A stretch of DNA of 64,000 nt, from NCBI GenBank assembly GCA_949128115.1, contig OX421963.1:77371635-77435634 (forward strand), written 5' to 3'. The first letter of the stretch is position 1. Each line of letters begins with the position of its first letter. Shown here piece after piece: positions 1 to 10,622 of this stretch. The stretch is from Anaspis maculata (taxonomy: Eukaryota > Arthropoda > Insecta > Coleoptera > Scraptiidae). The position numbers were made by a program, and so were the translations under genes. A model generated the notes under the pieces. It did no database searches and was not told the origin of the DNA. It saw only the letters and a program-made list of their open reading frames with translations.

Positions 1-645
1 TCTACTGTGAGGGGCTACTTTGAAAACTCTCGAATTGGCGATATTTTGTAAAAAAAATTGACTTCAATCGGAAAGCTGATGTGGAAATAATAAAAAAAAC
101 TTCAAAATGTTTTATCACTCACCCCATCATACATGTCATTCGAAACCTCAGGGGTTGTGGTCAGTCGCGGACTAAAGGGGGGGCGGCGGGGGCGGTCCGC
201 CCCGGGCCTCGGAGCCTCAATCATCTGATGGGGCCCCCAATTCCTCTTGTTTGTGAAAAATACTGCGAAAAATTGGGATAAAATCCAAAAATTTCAATTT
301 TTTCCCTCGATGATCACTTTTTTTCGCATATTACTTAGGTGAAAAACATTGTTTTCCTATTTTTCCAATTCAAAGTTATCTTGGCAGGCCCCATGACAAC
401 AGGATTGGGGGCCTACCTACACACAGGCAATAGAGGTGTGTCTGTATCACGGAGTCTCTGCGAATTATGTTTACTTTAGGCTTTAGGGGCCCCGGCCCCG
501 GATATCACAGTGCCAAAGGCCTCAAGCCTTTTGAAATTTTGTATTTTATTATTTCTTTCCAAAAGAGGGGACAGACAAAACAACAAAATGATCTTGTCTG
601 CGCGCTGCAGGTAGTAGAAATTCATGTTATTCCTAATTTTGTATA

Positions 646-2063
646 CAGGGTGGTGAAAATTTCGATGCTCACCATTTGTATCTTGGAAACGGTGAGAGAT
701 ACGAGGTTGGTCAAATTAGAAAAAAGTTGCGCATTTTTGTGGCGATTGAGAATCTGAAAAGAAACTTTAAATATTTTGATTGGTTCCCAATTTATCACGA
801 AAAAACTGAAAACTCTGATTTTAGAAATTATATTTTATCTTTCCAACTATTCAAGCTACTTCAATCAAACTTGGTAGTTTTATGTTTTTAATCACTCCGA
901 GTCGAATAACGTTGACAAAAATTTTCCAGGCCTTCTAGATTTCAAATTATGATAGTCAACTTTTTTTTTCTCATGGTCTCCATATTGGATTTTTGCACTA
1001 ATAGATAGAGAAAAAAATTAGCTTTCCGAATTAGTAACCAACATGATTTTTTATGAAATTTTTAGTGTCAAATTTCGAAATTTTCGTAAATTATTGATAA
1101 AATCGGGAATGCTTCAAAAAACAATTGAAATATTATCGATAGCAACAACAAAAAAAAAGGACAGATTTTGTTCAATTGACGTATCTAAGGGCTCGATACC
1201 AAGTTGCAGGCGCAAAGTTTGGGACGGCGTAACTCGCCAAATACAGCGCGGTCTGATTGGTTGGTATCGAGCCGTAACTTCTTAATCGTGTTTTGTGCTT
1301 GTTTGTACCGAGAGTTCATAAATTAAATAAGTCGAGGGTGCCTGTGAATTCAAAAACGTCTGTCTAAACTAGGGTAATCCTTACTTCTTTTGTAATAAAT
1401 TTGTCAAACTTCAACAAGAACGATGCTAGTTCCGACAGACGTTTTTGAACTCACAGACACCCTTGACCCATTCAATTTATAAACTACCGGTACAAACGAG
1501 CACAAAACACGATTAAGAAGTTGGATACGTCAATTGCACACCATCTGTCACTTTTTTGTTGTTGCTATTGATAATATTTCAATTGTTTTTCAAAGCATTC
1601 CCGATTTTGTTAATAATTTACGAAAATTTCAAAACTTGACGCTAAAAATGTCATGAGAAGAACATGTTGATTACTAATTCGGAAAGCTAATTTTTTTCTC
1701 TATCTATTAGTGCAAAAATCCAATATGGCGGCCATAAGAAAAACAAAAGTTGACTATCATAATTTGACATCTAGAAGGCCTGGAAAATTTCTGTCAACGT
1801 TGATCGACTCGGAGTGATCAAAAACATAAAACTACCAAGTATGATTGGAATAGCTTGAATGGTTGGAAAGATAAAAAGTAATTTCTAAAATCAAAAATAC
1901 CAGTTTTTTCGTGTTAAATCGTGAACCAATCAAAATATTCAAAGTTTCTTTTCAGATTCTCAATCGCCACAAAAATGCGCAACTTTTTTCTAATTCAACC
2001 GATCTCGTATCTCTTACCGTTTTCAAGATACCAATGGTGAGCATCGAAATTTTCACCACCCTG
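646..2063. repeat. 1.4-kb palindromic element with TA-flanked CAGGGTG ends
   Basis: The left end reads TATACAGGGTGGTG and the right end is its inverse, each flanked by TA. The two arms (about 646-1370 and 1430-2063) stay alignable as inverted copies along their whole length. A spacer of roughly 60 bp lies near 1370-1430. No coding capacity is retained. The TA flanks are compatible with a Tc1/mariner-type or foldback element. The left arm holds an extra 86-bp insertion that the right arm lacks. Confidence 0.75.
1189..1274. mobile_element. 86-bp MITE with TSD TAA inside a palindrome arm
   Basis: Termini GGCTCGATACCAA and its inverse TTGGTATCGAGCC are flanked by TAA at 1186-1188 and 1275-1277. 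The other arm of the surrounding palindrome carries the matching unoccupied site at about 1518-1526, with the equivalent trinucleotide (TTG on the plus strand). A 3-bp TWA duplication is typical of PIF/Harbinger elements; the family assignment is inference. Confidence 0.7.
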
Positions 2064-2764
2064 TATACGAGTAGGTTTTAGCATTGAGTCAATAGTCCAA
2101 ATCCAATTCAACATCCAAAGCTGGAACCGAAAACTTCTTGTAGGTACTGGTGGTCAGTGGCATAGCCAAGGAGCGCGAAAGTGGGCGAATGAGACCACCC
2201 CCCTACCTCCCAAGCCCCCATGGCACTTCATTCCACACTAAACCGATACAGAAAAAAATTCTGGCGAAAATTTCCAAGAAGCGCAAAAATTTTCTGAAAA
2301 GAAGTTTGATTATCAAGTAATTTTGGTGAAAACGTCGAAAACCGAAATCGCAAAACGCACGAAATATACCGATTATCATCAGCATCATTATTATTATTAT
2401 GCCCAAAAAATCTCGCCTGCGGCGCTACTTTTCCCTGACTTGCACCCTCACGTTGCCTTTGCCCTCTACGCCCTCAAATTCTGACTGCGCCACTGTGTGT
2501 TTTATAGTCAAGTTATTAACAACACATTTTTTGTTTCTTAGGCTTTTGCTCAATTACGGCGGGGCAGGGCGGGCCAAAAAGTCTGCCGGCCCCCCTTAAT
2601 ATTCTCAACTTTCACTCCTTAGGGGCCCCATCTCACAATTCCGCCCCGGGCCCCCAACTCCCTTAGTCCGCCACTGGTTGTGGTCACAGCGCCAAGGAAT
2701 GAAGCGATTTGCAAGTCGCTTAATATCGAAAAAGTTGTTCCCTTCTCAACCATTTTTATAATTG

Positions 2765-3802
2765 CTTGAGTCATTTGGATTTTCACCTTCTCTTGTAAAA
2801 TTGTTCAGGTCTTATTTAGGTGGTCGTGAGCAGTATGTGCAGTACAACGGGTTTCGTTCTTCTACCTACACGCAGCCTTCCGGTGTTCCCCAGGGGACTG
2901 TTTTGGGTCCCGACTTCTTTGTGATTTTCATCAACGATATCGTTACAGATCTGAAAGTACCTTGCCTGTTGTACGCCGATGACATGAAACTGTACCAATC
3001 AATCCTTACAGTTGATGATTGTATTGTGCTTCAGAGGAATCTTGACGTCTTGGGTGAGTGGTGTGCCCGGAATCAGTTGCCGTTGAACATCGGAAAGTGC
3101 AGCGTTGTGAGTTACCATCGGGTCGTATCGCCCCTATTGTACGACTACACCATCGATGGCACAATTTTGAATCGACCATCTACTGTGAAAGATTTGGGGG
3201 TCATTTTTGATCCTGGACTGACATTCACAGATCACATCGAGTCGGTTGTGTCTGCGGCTTTGAGGATGCTGGGGTTTATCATGCGTCGATGTAAATATAT
3301 GTCCAACATCATGACCTTTCGGACACTGTATATGTCGTTTGTTCGTTCCCGTGTTGAGTACGCCTCACTTGCCTGGAACCCGGGATATGAAATCCATATA
3401 GCATCCCTCGAAATCCAGAGGAGATTTCTTAAAACAGCGACTTTCATGATAACAGGCTCATATCCGGCAAGGGGCACTCCGCAGCGGGACCTTTTGCGTC
3501 AATTTAACATGCAGTCCCTTCAAACCAGACGTGACATGAATTGTGTGATCTTTCTGTACAAGATAATTGAGGGTGAGGTTGACTGCCCCGAGTTGCTATA
3601 TCTCATAGGCTTTCGGACACCCAGACCGAACTCCCGCAGCACACGGCTGCTCCATCTGCCCTACGCGAGAACTCGTGGACTCACCTACTCCCCTCTCCAT
3701 AGGATGATTCACTCCTACCGTGACGTCGAAGCTCGCTGTGACATTCTTCATACCACTGTTTCAGCTATCAAGGAGATATACAGGTGTCAGCATGACGACT
3801 GA
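2765..3802 (+). pseudogene. 5'-truncated non-LTR retrotransposon reverse transcriptase
   Basis: The open frame runs about 345 codons with no proper ATG and an in-frame stop just upstream. It therefore looks like a 5'-truncated LINE insertion, not a gene. The protein shows the RT signature SGVPQGTVLGP, the catalytic palm motif LLYADDMKLY and the later block VKDLGVIFDPGLTF, followed by a thumb and C-terminal region typical of Jockey/CR1-like LINEs. The endonuclease and the first RT blocks are missing. The 3' end runs into a short AT-rich UTR and an (AAAT)n tail at about 3892-3925, which marks the insertion end. The frame is uninterrupted over 1 kb, so the copy may be fairly young. Confidence 0.85.
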
Positions 3803-3895
3803 TACTTCATTGAGGCCAATTTGTTCTTTTTTTCAACTTCAGGATTTCACACATTCTATAAATAGGACTTTGCTCCTGTTGAATGTGCTTCAAAT

Positions 3896-3925
<30 letters not shown>

Positions 3926-3926
<1 letters not shown>

Positions 3927-5015
3927 GACCGAGAATAAGTTTTTTCAGTGACCCACCTCACCCTGCATATAATTTTCAAAATCTACTTACCCTTTTGGCC
4001 CCATATCCAGTTTTGTTTGGACTTTCAAAATGTCATCTTCTTTCTCCATAGTGGCGGAGCGGGCCAATGTGAGGGCGACCTATTTGGGCCCGAGATTCCC
4101 CCGTATTGAAGGAAGAGTTGAATGCAGGGGGGATCAGGGCGTTTGAATTTTGAACAGTATGAAAAACATTTTTTAAAGTATAAGTTCTAACGTGAGGTAT
4201 TCTGAGATGAGTGTAAGTTCGTTTGATGCTGATGAAATGTGAAACGTAAAACACCAGTGCTGAAATGTGAGACTGGGTCCTCAGAGTCGTATCTACCTAT
4301 TGCCGAGGGAAAGTGATAAGGGGCTGTATCAATGTGGGTTTTATATGAGATGAAGCTGTGAGTAAATCTCTCATCTGTCACCAGCATAGCATAATGTCAC
4401 AGCTATACCACTTCGATTATATCGTTACGGATTCGCGTTTTGAAATCTTTCATAATTAAGACGAATAACGACGAATGAATAACTTCTCACTGTTCTATCC
4501 GCTCTTTGTCGCTTCGGATTTAATACTTGTCTGTTGACCGCTCCATATGGTGCTTATACAGCTTCGACTGGTGTTCTAGGAGTTTCCACCGGTCCTCTAG
4601 CAAAGTCCACATTGAGCTGCGGCATGTGGTTTAGAACGTCTCTCGAACAGTTCAGCACTTTTGCGTGTATTCACCAGCGTATTATGGAGCGGCGCCGCCG
4701 CCAATTGGACATATGTTTCTAACTCGGTCATTGAGATATCCACGTGAATCAAATGGTTCACACCATCGCGTATGTTCTCGAATGCCTGAGCTTCGCAACT
4801 CGTAACAATATTGAAACTTGCTAGAGACCACAACGCGAGAGTAAGACACATACCTACACAATTGGCGGACGAGCCGTTCACACCTAGAATTATTCCCTGA
4901 ATGACTACACAACAGTTACAGACAAGTTATGCACTACGCAGTGCCCATTTTGTTTTGGAAATGGAACTTTAGAGTTTGCCGCAAAAAAATGCTGTTCAGA
5001 CACTGTTTCTGGAGA
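3926..5015. other. No gene seen; anonymous AT-rich sequence
   Basis: No ORF here resembles a known protein. Overlapping open frames at about 4530-4910 on both strands lack splice sites or motifs. A TAGTGGCGGAGCGGG fragment at about 4051 resembles the terminus of the CAGTGGCG family seen elsewhere in the window, but I could not find a partner end. Confidence 0.4.
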
Positions 5016-5019
5016 AAGG

Positions 5020-5535
5020 ATGTTAATCTCAGCAGTCATATTTCGCGAAATTATGGGTATAAGACGTCTCTCAATTGTGTATTATGCCTTGGTTGAATCG
5101 GTGTTAAGGTATGGAATACTAGTCTGGGGTGGGCTGAATAAAACTCATGTGCAACAACTCCATCAGACTCACAAAAAACTCTTGAAAATAATGTTCAAAA
5201 AAGGTATTTACTACAGCAGTGAACTACTTTTCCGAGAAAACAACATCTACAAAATAAAGCAAATATATGCCGAAAAGCTCTTCCTTTACCAATCTAAACA
5301 GAGTAATGACTCTAAGAAAATTTGCGAACATAATTTGAGAAACAAAAATGAAATCGCTGTTCCCAAAGCCCAAAAGACCGTCGGCCAAAACTATTTTGTT
5401 TATCTGGCTCCTAGGCTATTCAATAAAGTGCCAGACTCAATAAAAAATATTAAAAATCATAAGCGAAAGTGTACAGAACTGAAAGAGTGGATTTTAATGG
5501 GTGACATCAAGGAAATGCTGCCCACACTGCTCTGA
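5020..5535 (+). pseudogene. C-terminal fragment of a LINE reverse transcriptase
   Basis: The 171-residue frame begins near RRLSIVYYALVESVLRYG and continues through ILVWGG, which matches the post-RT thumb/C-terminal region of non-LTR retrotransposon ORF2 (LYYALFESHLRYGIVVWG-like in the family). It ends with a basic tail and a stop at 5535. A 3' UTR of about 300 bp follows, then an A-rich (ATTT)n tail at about 5836-5870. The palm catalytic motif is absent, so this is a short 5'-truncated copy. It is a different lineage from the fragment at 2765-3802. Confidence 0.75.
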
Positions 5536-6012
5536 GGCGTTTACTTCTATCAATTTTGACCCAATTTTTGATCTTTGACTTTTTTCACCTCATTTTCAAC
5601 TTTTCTGCTCAATCTTTATTTTTTTTTTTTCAATTTATCTTTATCCGTTTGTATTTTAAGTATCTGTCTTTTGAATTTTCAATAGTTGCCTATTCAATCG
5701 CACTCACACACAAAGTTCCCTTGAGGAACTTTAAGTGAGGCTTACTCTTTTCCCATTACAGCTAGTGCTTTGTTGATGTAGGTAAGTGGTTTGTGTTATT
5801 TTGTAAAGTGTAATTTTTTTCTGCTGTTGCTAAAATGGGAAAATAAATTTATATTTATTTATTTATATTATGTAAATCCACCGATCTCTAGTGATTTTTT
5901 AAGATTTCTTCCGGTTCCATTCTTTTTCTTTTCGACAAATTATTATTCGATATTGAAGTCCTTATGGTGCTCTATTGAGTAATCTCTTGGCTATAACTTA
6001 CTATAAGGTATT

Positions 6013-6862
6013 GGACAGGGAGTTGGTGCCTCAAAACTTACGTCATAAGGTACATGATTTTAGCCCTGTACGTCTGAAGTGCGTTGATAAGGTTGTTAAA
6101 AATTTCTTTGTCTTACATGTCAGACCGGGGGCTTTAGGCTGGTATAGGCTTGTCAATTTTCGAGAAAAGTCAAAAATTTATGTCATAAGGTAGGTACATG
6201 GATGAAACCAACAGGCTTTTGTGTGGGAACATCCCCTTAATCAAAAATCAGGTCATAAGACAAAATTTTTGGGGGCTCTGGTCCATAAGACTAGTTTGAA
6301 ATTTTCAAAAAAGGCCAAAATTCATCTCCTCTTAGAAACGATTCTCACGTGATTTTTTACCCAGGTTCCAAGTCGGTCCACAAATTTTTTCAATGATACA
6401 TCGCTTACAGGGTGCAACATCGAATATTTTCTCCCAAATCGTACACCCTGTATTTTAGCATGGAAATCGATTCCGTTTCTCATCCTGATTAAAAATATGT
6501 TCACACTTGGTGGACTAGTCAACAAAACGCTCGTGAAAAAAATGATAAATCTTGGTCCTTTTTGGAAAATTTCAAACTTGTCTTATGGACCGAAAGCCTC
6601 CAAAATTTTTGTCTTACTGCCAGATTTTCGATCAAGGAGATGTTCCCACACAAAATCCAGGTGGTTTCATTCATGTATCTTATGGCGTAAATTTTTGGCC
6701 ATTTTTTCGAAAATTGACAGGCTCATACCAGCCTAAAGCCCCCGGTCTGACATGTAAGACAAAGCAATTTTCAACAACCTCATCAATGCACATTAGACCC
6801 ACAGGGTTAAAATCATGGACCTTATGACATGACGTAAGTTTCGAGGCACCAGCTCCCTGTCC
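6013..6862. repeat. 850-bp palindrome with a 43-bp CAGGGTG element at its centre
   Basis: The outer ends are GGACAGGGAGTTGGTGCC and the inverse of GGACAGGGAGCTGGTGCC. Arms of about 400 bp are alignable throughout, for example around 6125-6165 and 6710-6760. The symmetry point (about 6437) falls inside a tiny element with its own TA-CAGGGTG ends (6408-6450). Open frames here are palindrome by-products. Confidence 0.7.
6408..6450. mobile_element. 43-bp miniature element with CAGGGTG/CACCCTG ends
   Basis: CAGGGTG at 6408 and CACCCTG ending at 6450 are each flanked by TA (6406-6407 and 6451-6452). It shares termini with the large palindromic elements of the window but is almost nothing but ends. 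It sits at the apex of the surrounding palindrome. Confidence 0.55.
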
Positions 6863-7300
6863 ATATTATATCAGATCACCTGATCGTTAATCTCATGTAC
6901 GGGTACGGTCCAATGTACGGTATACAGGGTGAGGGTGACAATGAAATGAGTGAAAAAATGACCTGACTTCAGGAATGTCTCAGTGTCGCCAGCATCAAAA
7001 AGAAGTGCAAGAAACTAGTGTTTGCAGAATAAATTGATTTTTGACTATAAAACTGCACATTAGAACTTTTGTAGCAGAGCCTATGAAATTCTCAACAAAT
7101 TGATATTTCAAGCATTTCTTCATGATACGGTTCCCCGGATAAAGCTTCTGGAAATAAGAACATTTTTTGTTAATACGTCGTAACCATTCAACTTCGGAAA
7201 CCAGAATTACGATGTGACCCGAAAATTTCAAACGAAGGTTTCTTTAAAGTTAGCCAGTCATCGCCACGTTAAGGATATATCCAGATGTGTATCCGGAAAA

Positions 7301-7440
7301 AACGTCCCCAGAAAATTACGTCCCCTGGAAATTACGACCTCTGGGAATTACGTCCCCTGGAAATTACATCCCCTGGAAATTACGTCCCCTAAATATCACG
7401 TCTCCTTAAAATCATGTTACTTGGAAATTACGTCCCCAGA
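7301..7440 (+). repeat. Degenerate 16-bp tandem array (ACGTCCCCTGGAAATT)
   Basis: About eight imperfect units of ACGTCCCCTGGAAATT follow one another. A shorter array of the same motif in inverted orientation lies at about 9970-10040. Together the arrays bracket a satellite block that also contains a mariner and a hAT MITE. Confidence 0.7.
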
Positions 7441-7534
7441 AATAAAAACAAGAAGGCTCATCAGGGCTCAAGACGAGCATAAGTATCCCGAACATTTCTG
7501 CTAGTACACCAAGCTTTGGGAGCATAGCTATATA

Positions 7535-8300
7535 AAGGGTGTTTTTTTTAAAGTTGAGGGGTTTTGATTCATCTCTATGATGATTCTTGATGTCAAAAAG
7601 CCTCATATGTCACATCATTTTGTAGCTATAAGTTCCAAGTTTGGTACGATATGGAGCGCTGGCCCATTGATGATGGCGTGAGAATAGTACAGCTGTTTAT
7701 AAGAAGTGGTTCCGTAACGCGAGCTCAACGAGATTTCCGTAGAGAATTCCACCGTGTGATGCTGCCCAGACATTTTTAGGTGATGCTATGAATTAGCTAC
7801 AGCTTTCTGACGGTATAGTGGTACCAACAGGATGGGGCAAAGCATCATAATTATAGCCAACGTGAGCATGAATTTATTGAGAGAAATGTTCCCAAATCGA
7901 CTCGTTTCGCAAAATGGAGACGTTGCTTATCCAGCGCGCTATCCAGATTTGAACGTTCTGGATTACTTTTTATGGGGATTTATGAAATCCAAAGTCTTCA
8001 TGGATCCTTTGCAAGATTTGGATGACCTTAAAAATAGAATTCGACTGGCCATTGCCGAGATTCCCGCTAAAATGTGTCGCCGTGCAATGCACGATTTATT
8101 GCAGCGCAGCAGGCGGAAATTTGCGTTCAAAGACGTGGGGGTCATTTATTGGATAAAATCTTCAAAACAAATCAGTGTAAGTTCCAATATATAATCTTGA
8201 ATGTTTGCTCTTTGCCCACAACATACGTTGAATAAATTCATTTGGCCAGTTAAATTTTTATTGGAGTTTATAACCGCTCAACTTTAAAAAAAACACCCTT
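7535..8300 (+). mobile_element. Internally deleted mariner-like element (rosa/DD41D type)
   Basis: The ends are AAGGGTGTTTTTTTTAAAGT and its inverse, flanked by TA (7533-7534 and 8301-8302). The element is 766 bp, much shorter than an autonomous mariner (about 1.3 kb). Remains of the transposase N-terminus and C-terminal catalytic region are present. A relative with the same ends lies at 62232-62985 in the opposite coding orientation. TA duplication, TIRs and the DDE-type protein place it in IS630-Tc1-mariner. Confidence 0.85.
7651..8194 (+). pseudogene. Deleted, frameshifted mariner transposase
   Basis: An ATG at 7651 starts MERWPIDDGVRIVQLFIR followed by SGSVTRAQRDFRREFHR, the usual helix-turn-helix start of these transposases. 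The central part is deleted. Coding sequence resumes near 7770 and reaches the first catalytic Asp of QQDGA at 7831-7833. It then slips frame near 7850 and continues in the frame at 7832-8194 with MNLLREMFPNRL, the second catalytic region PDLNVLDYFLWG, and an AIAEIPAKM-type C-terminus. The deletion and frameshift make it non-functional. The relative at 62.3-62.9 kb keeps both catalytic residues in one frame. Confidence 0.8.
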
Positions 8301-8309
8301 TAGTAAGCC

Positions 8310-9955
8310 CCTTATACCCTCATGTGATATTCGGCCCCTATCGGGCCCCTCTCGGGGCCCCTCATTCCTCTATTATAATTTTTGAAACCTTATGAGCCCC
8401 TCTATGTTTTTCATAGCTTTCAGACTTACTTAGAGCTCTATATTACCAAGAGCTCTATATTGAGCCCCCTTATTCTGTCTTCAATATAATTTGAAGCCCT
8501 GCTGAGTCCCCTTGCATTTTACATGACTTCCAAAGCAGCAAGCAGCGTTGTGCCATCATGTCATGTTAGGAGCCCTATCGGACCTCCATTGTGTCTTCAA
8601 GTAGAGTTGGAGCCCTGTTGTGTCCCCTTATGTTTTTTCATGAGTTTCCGAATAGGTACCAGTAAGTCCAATTTCAAGTTATTTTGTTACACAGAGCTCC
8701 ATTGGGCCCCTTGTGTCTTCAATACCGTTTGAAGCTCTGTCGAGCCCCTTTGCGCTTTTCCGAGGCTTTCCGAGCACTAGTACCTTAGCCCCTTGTGCCT
8801 TTATGTGATATTCGACCCCAAATTGGATCCCCTTGTATCTTCAAGGTCGTCTTCAAGTATAATTTGGAGCCCTAATAATTATGATTTGCCCCCCCTTATT
8901 TGCTTCATGGCTTCCAGAATTCCACTAAGCCCTCTTTTGCAATCTTGTGTTAGGTATCCAGCGAGATATCCAGGCTCCATTGGACCCGTTATTGTGTCTT
9001 CAGTGTGACTTCAAACCCTGCTGAGCGCCCTTGCATTTTCCGTTACTTTCAGAGCATATAGTAATCACCCTTGTGCCGTCATGTCATTCGGAGTCCTTTC
9101 GGTCCCCCTTGGGTCTTCAACTGTACTTTCTCGTGTCTCCAAAATTTCAGTGATCTCCCTGGTGTCCGCAAGTGTAGTTTGGAACCCTAATTAGCTCCCT
9201 TGTGCTTTTTCAAGACTTACAGAGTTTAAGTAAGCCCCCTTCTGCCTTCTTGTGTTACACAGAGCTCCATTTGGCCCCCTTGTTTCTTTTCTTCAACGTC
9301 TTTTGAAACCCTGCTGAGCCCCCTTACATATTTCCGAGGCTTCCGGACCATAAGTGAGCACCTTGTGCCCTAATGTTATATTCGGAGCCTTATCGGACGT
9401 ACTATGGAGCTCTAATTAGCCCTAAAGTGACCAGACGTTCCGATTTGATCGGAACTGTACCGTTTTCGGGAGACACTTTCCGATTCGACTTTCTGTTCCG
9501 TAAATGTTCCGATTTGAGTAGCTATTCCATAAACGCTCCGATTTTCGATTTGAGCAACGAACATTTTGGGAAATATCCCCAAATATCGGTGTATTTTGCA
9601 TGTCTATCCAACAATGAACAGACACGAAAGAATGAGGAATAGATATGGTAGGTAGGTACCTGAAACTTCTAAATCAGCAAACATAAGTTGATGGCTATAC
9701 GCTCCTTTTTTCTAAAAAAAAATCGCCTGCGGCGCATCTCTGAGAACTCTGCTTCTGGACCCCCTCATGTTCCGATTTCTCGACTTACAAATCTGGTCAC
9801 CTTAATTAGCCCACTTAGCCTTTTATTGGCTTTCAGAATACCTACCAGTATAAGCCCTCTTTTGCTTTCATATGTTGTATAAAGCTATAAAGCTTCATTG
9901 GGCCGGGCCCCCTTGTGTCTTCGATATCGTTTGAACCCCTGCTGAGCAGACAAAT
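8310..9955 (+). repeat. Degenerate satellite of GAGCCCC / TTGTGTCTTCA units
   Basis: The stretch is a long run of imperfect repeats built on phrases such as GGAGCCCT, TTGGGCCCC and CCCCTTGTGTCTTCAA, with units of very roughly 30-60 bp. It is interrupted by a hAT MITE at 9423-9804. The same sequence family recurs inverted at 12130-13010 and at 54055-54440. The open frames inside are low-complexity and unsupported. Confidence 0.65.
9423..9804. mobile_element. 382-bp hAT MITE with TSD ATTAGCCC
   Basis: ATTAGCCC occurs at 9415-9422 and 9805-9812. The element ends are TAAAGTGACCAGA and the inverse of TAAGGTGACCAGA. The 8-bp duplication and TA(A/G)(A/G)GTGACCAGA termini are hAT hallmarks. It contains no transposase. 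The motif CGCCTGCGGCGC is at 9724-9735, about 70 bp from the right end. The insertion splits the satellite block, so it is younger than the satellite. Confidence 0.85.
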
Positions 9956-9969
9956 GACGGACACAAGGG

Positions 9970-10040
9970 GACACACTTTCCACGGGACGTATTGTGGGGA
10001 ACGTTTTTTTCCGGGGACGTTTTGTGGGGGACGTTTTTTC
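9970..10040 (-). repeat. Inverted copy of the ACGTCCCC array
   Basis: On the minus strand this stretch reads as ACGTCCCC units separated by GGAAAAA- or ACAAA-type spacers, the inverse of the array at 7301-7440. Confidence 0.6.
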
Positions 10041-10622
10041 CTAAATCCGTACAAATGATTTCAAACTGGTCGCACTCAACTGCAAGTACGGTACGGGGTT
10101 CAATTTCAAACTTCCCACCTCAGATCTCTTGCCGCTAAAAATTTTTCCAGGAAAACGCCGAAACAGGTCGATTTTCAATTCGAGAAGGACATCTAGAACA
10201 CTCCTAGACGAAGCCCATTTTGGCGGCTCGGCTCCTCCACCATATTCACCTGCAGCCTCGCCTGCAGCAGATGCCAATGTTCTGTCATGATTTTTGATGG
10301 CACAGGAGTCAGCTGAGATATAACTTCACATATCTTCAAGAAGTTGCACTCGATAAGGTCTTTTTTGGCTCTATGCCCCCGGATTAGTTGGTCCATGTGC
10401 AACTAGAAATGCAGGCGGTCAAGACAGCCAGGACCTGTAACCAAGGAAACTCACCAGTTTTGTTATCGTTTCAAAATAACAAACAAGTCAAAATTCCCAA
10501 TGTATGTTTAATCCGTAAATTTCAAGTCCTTTTTTGGTATTTTGGTGATTACTTTGTGTTAAATTCTTTGTGTTAATCGTTTCACGAGTTGAGCGGTCGG
10601 TTACAATCCAACTTAAGCAAAC
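10041..10622. other. Upstream region of the Cys/Pro-rich gene; no other gene seen
   Basis: A minus-strand open frame at about 10193-10402 has no start codon and no recognisable domain. The last 100 bp before the ATG at 10623 are AT-rich and presumably hold the promoter and 5' UTR. I see no clear TATA box at a fixed distance. Confidence 0.4.

Larger units (their letters stand above)
162..2676. mobile_element. hAT-like non-autonomous element with 8-bp TSD GTTGTGGT
   Basis: The sequence GTTGTGGT occurs exactly at 154-161 and again at 2677-2684. Between the copies lie imperfect terminal inverted repeats: CAGTCGCGGACTAA at the left, and the complement of CAGTGGCGGACTAA at the right. An 8-bp duplication with CAGTG-type ends fits the hAT superfamily. 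No transposase is visible. The interior is GC-rich near the ends (runs of G and C) and AT-rich inside, and it carries a 1.4-kb palindromic element (646-2063). A 12-bp motif CGCCTGCGGCGC lies at 2414-2425. A CAGTGGCATAGCC end at about 2153 and a TGCGCCACTG end at about 2492 suggest relics of further family members. Confidence 0.75.

Noticed and set aside
2153..2493. A complete hAT MITE inside the first element
   Set aside because: CAGTGGC-type ends face each other but no matching 8-bp duplication was found.
10193..10402. Minus-strand ORF (HMDQLIRGHRAKKDLIECNF) as a gene
   Set aside because: No ATG before the frame, an in-frame stop just upstream, no splice sites and no recognised domain.
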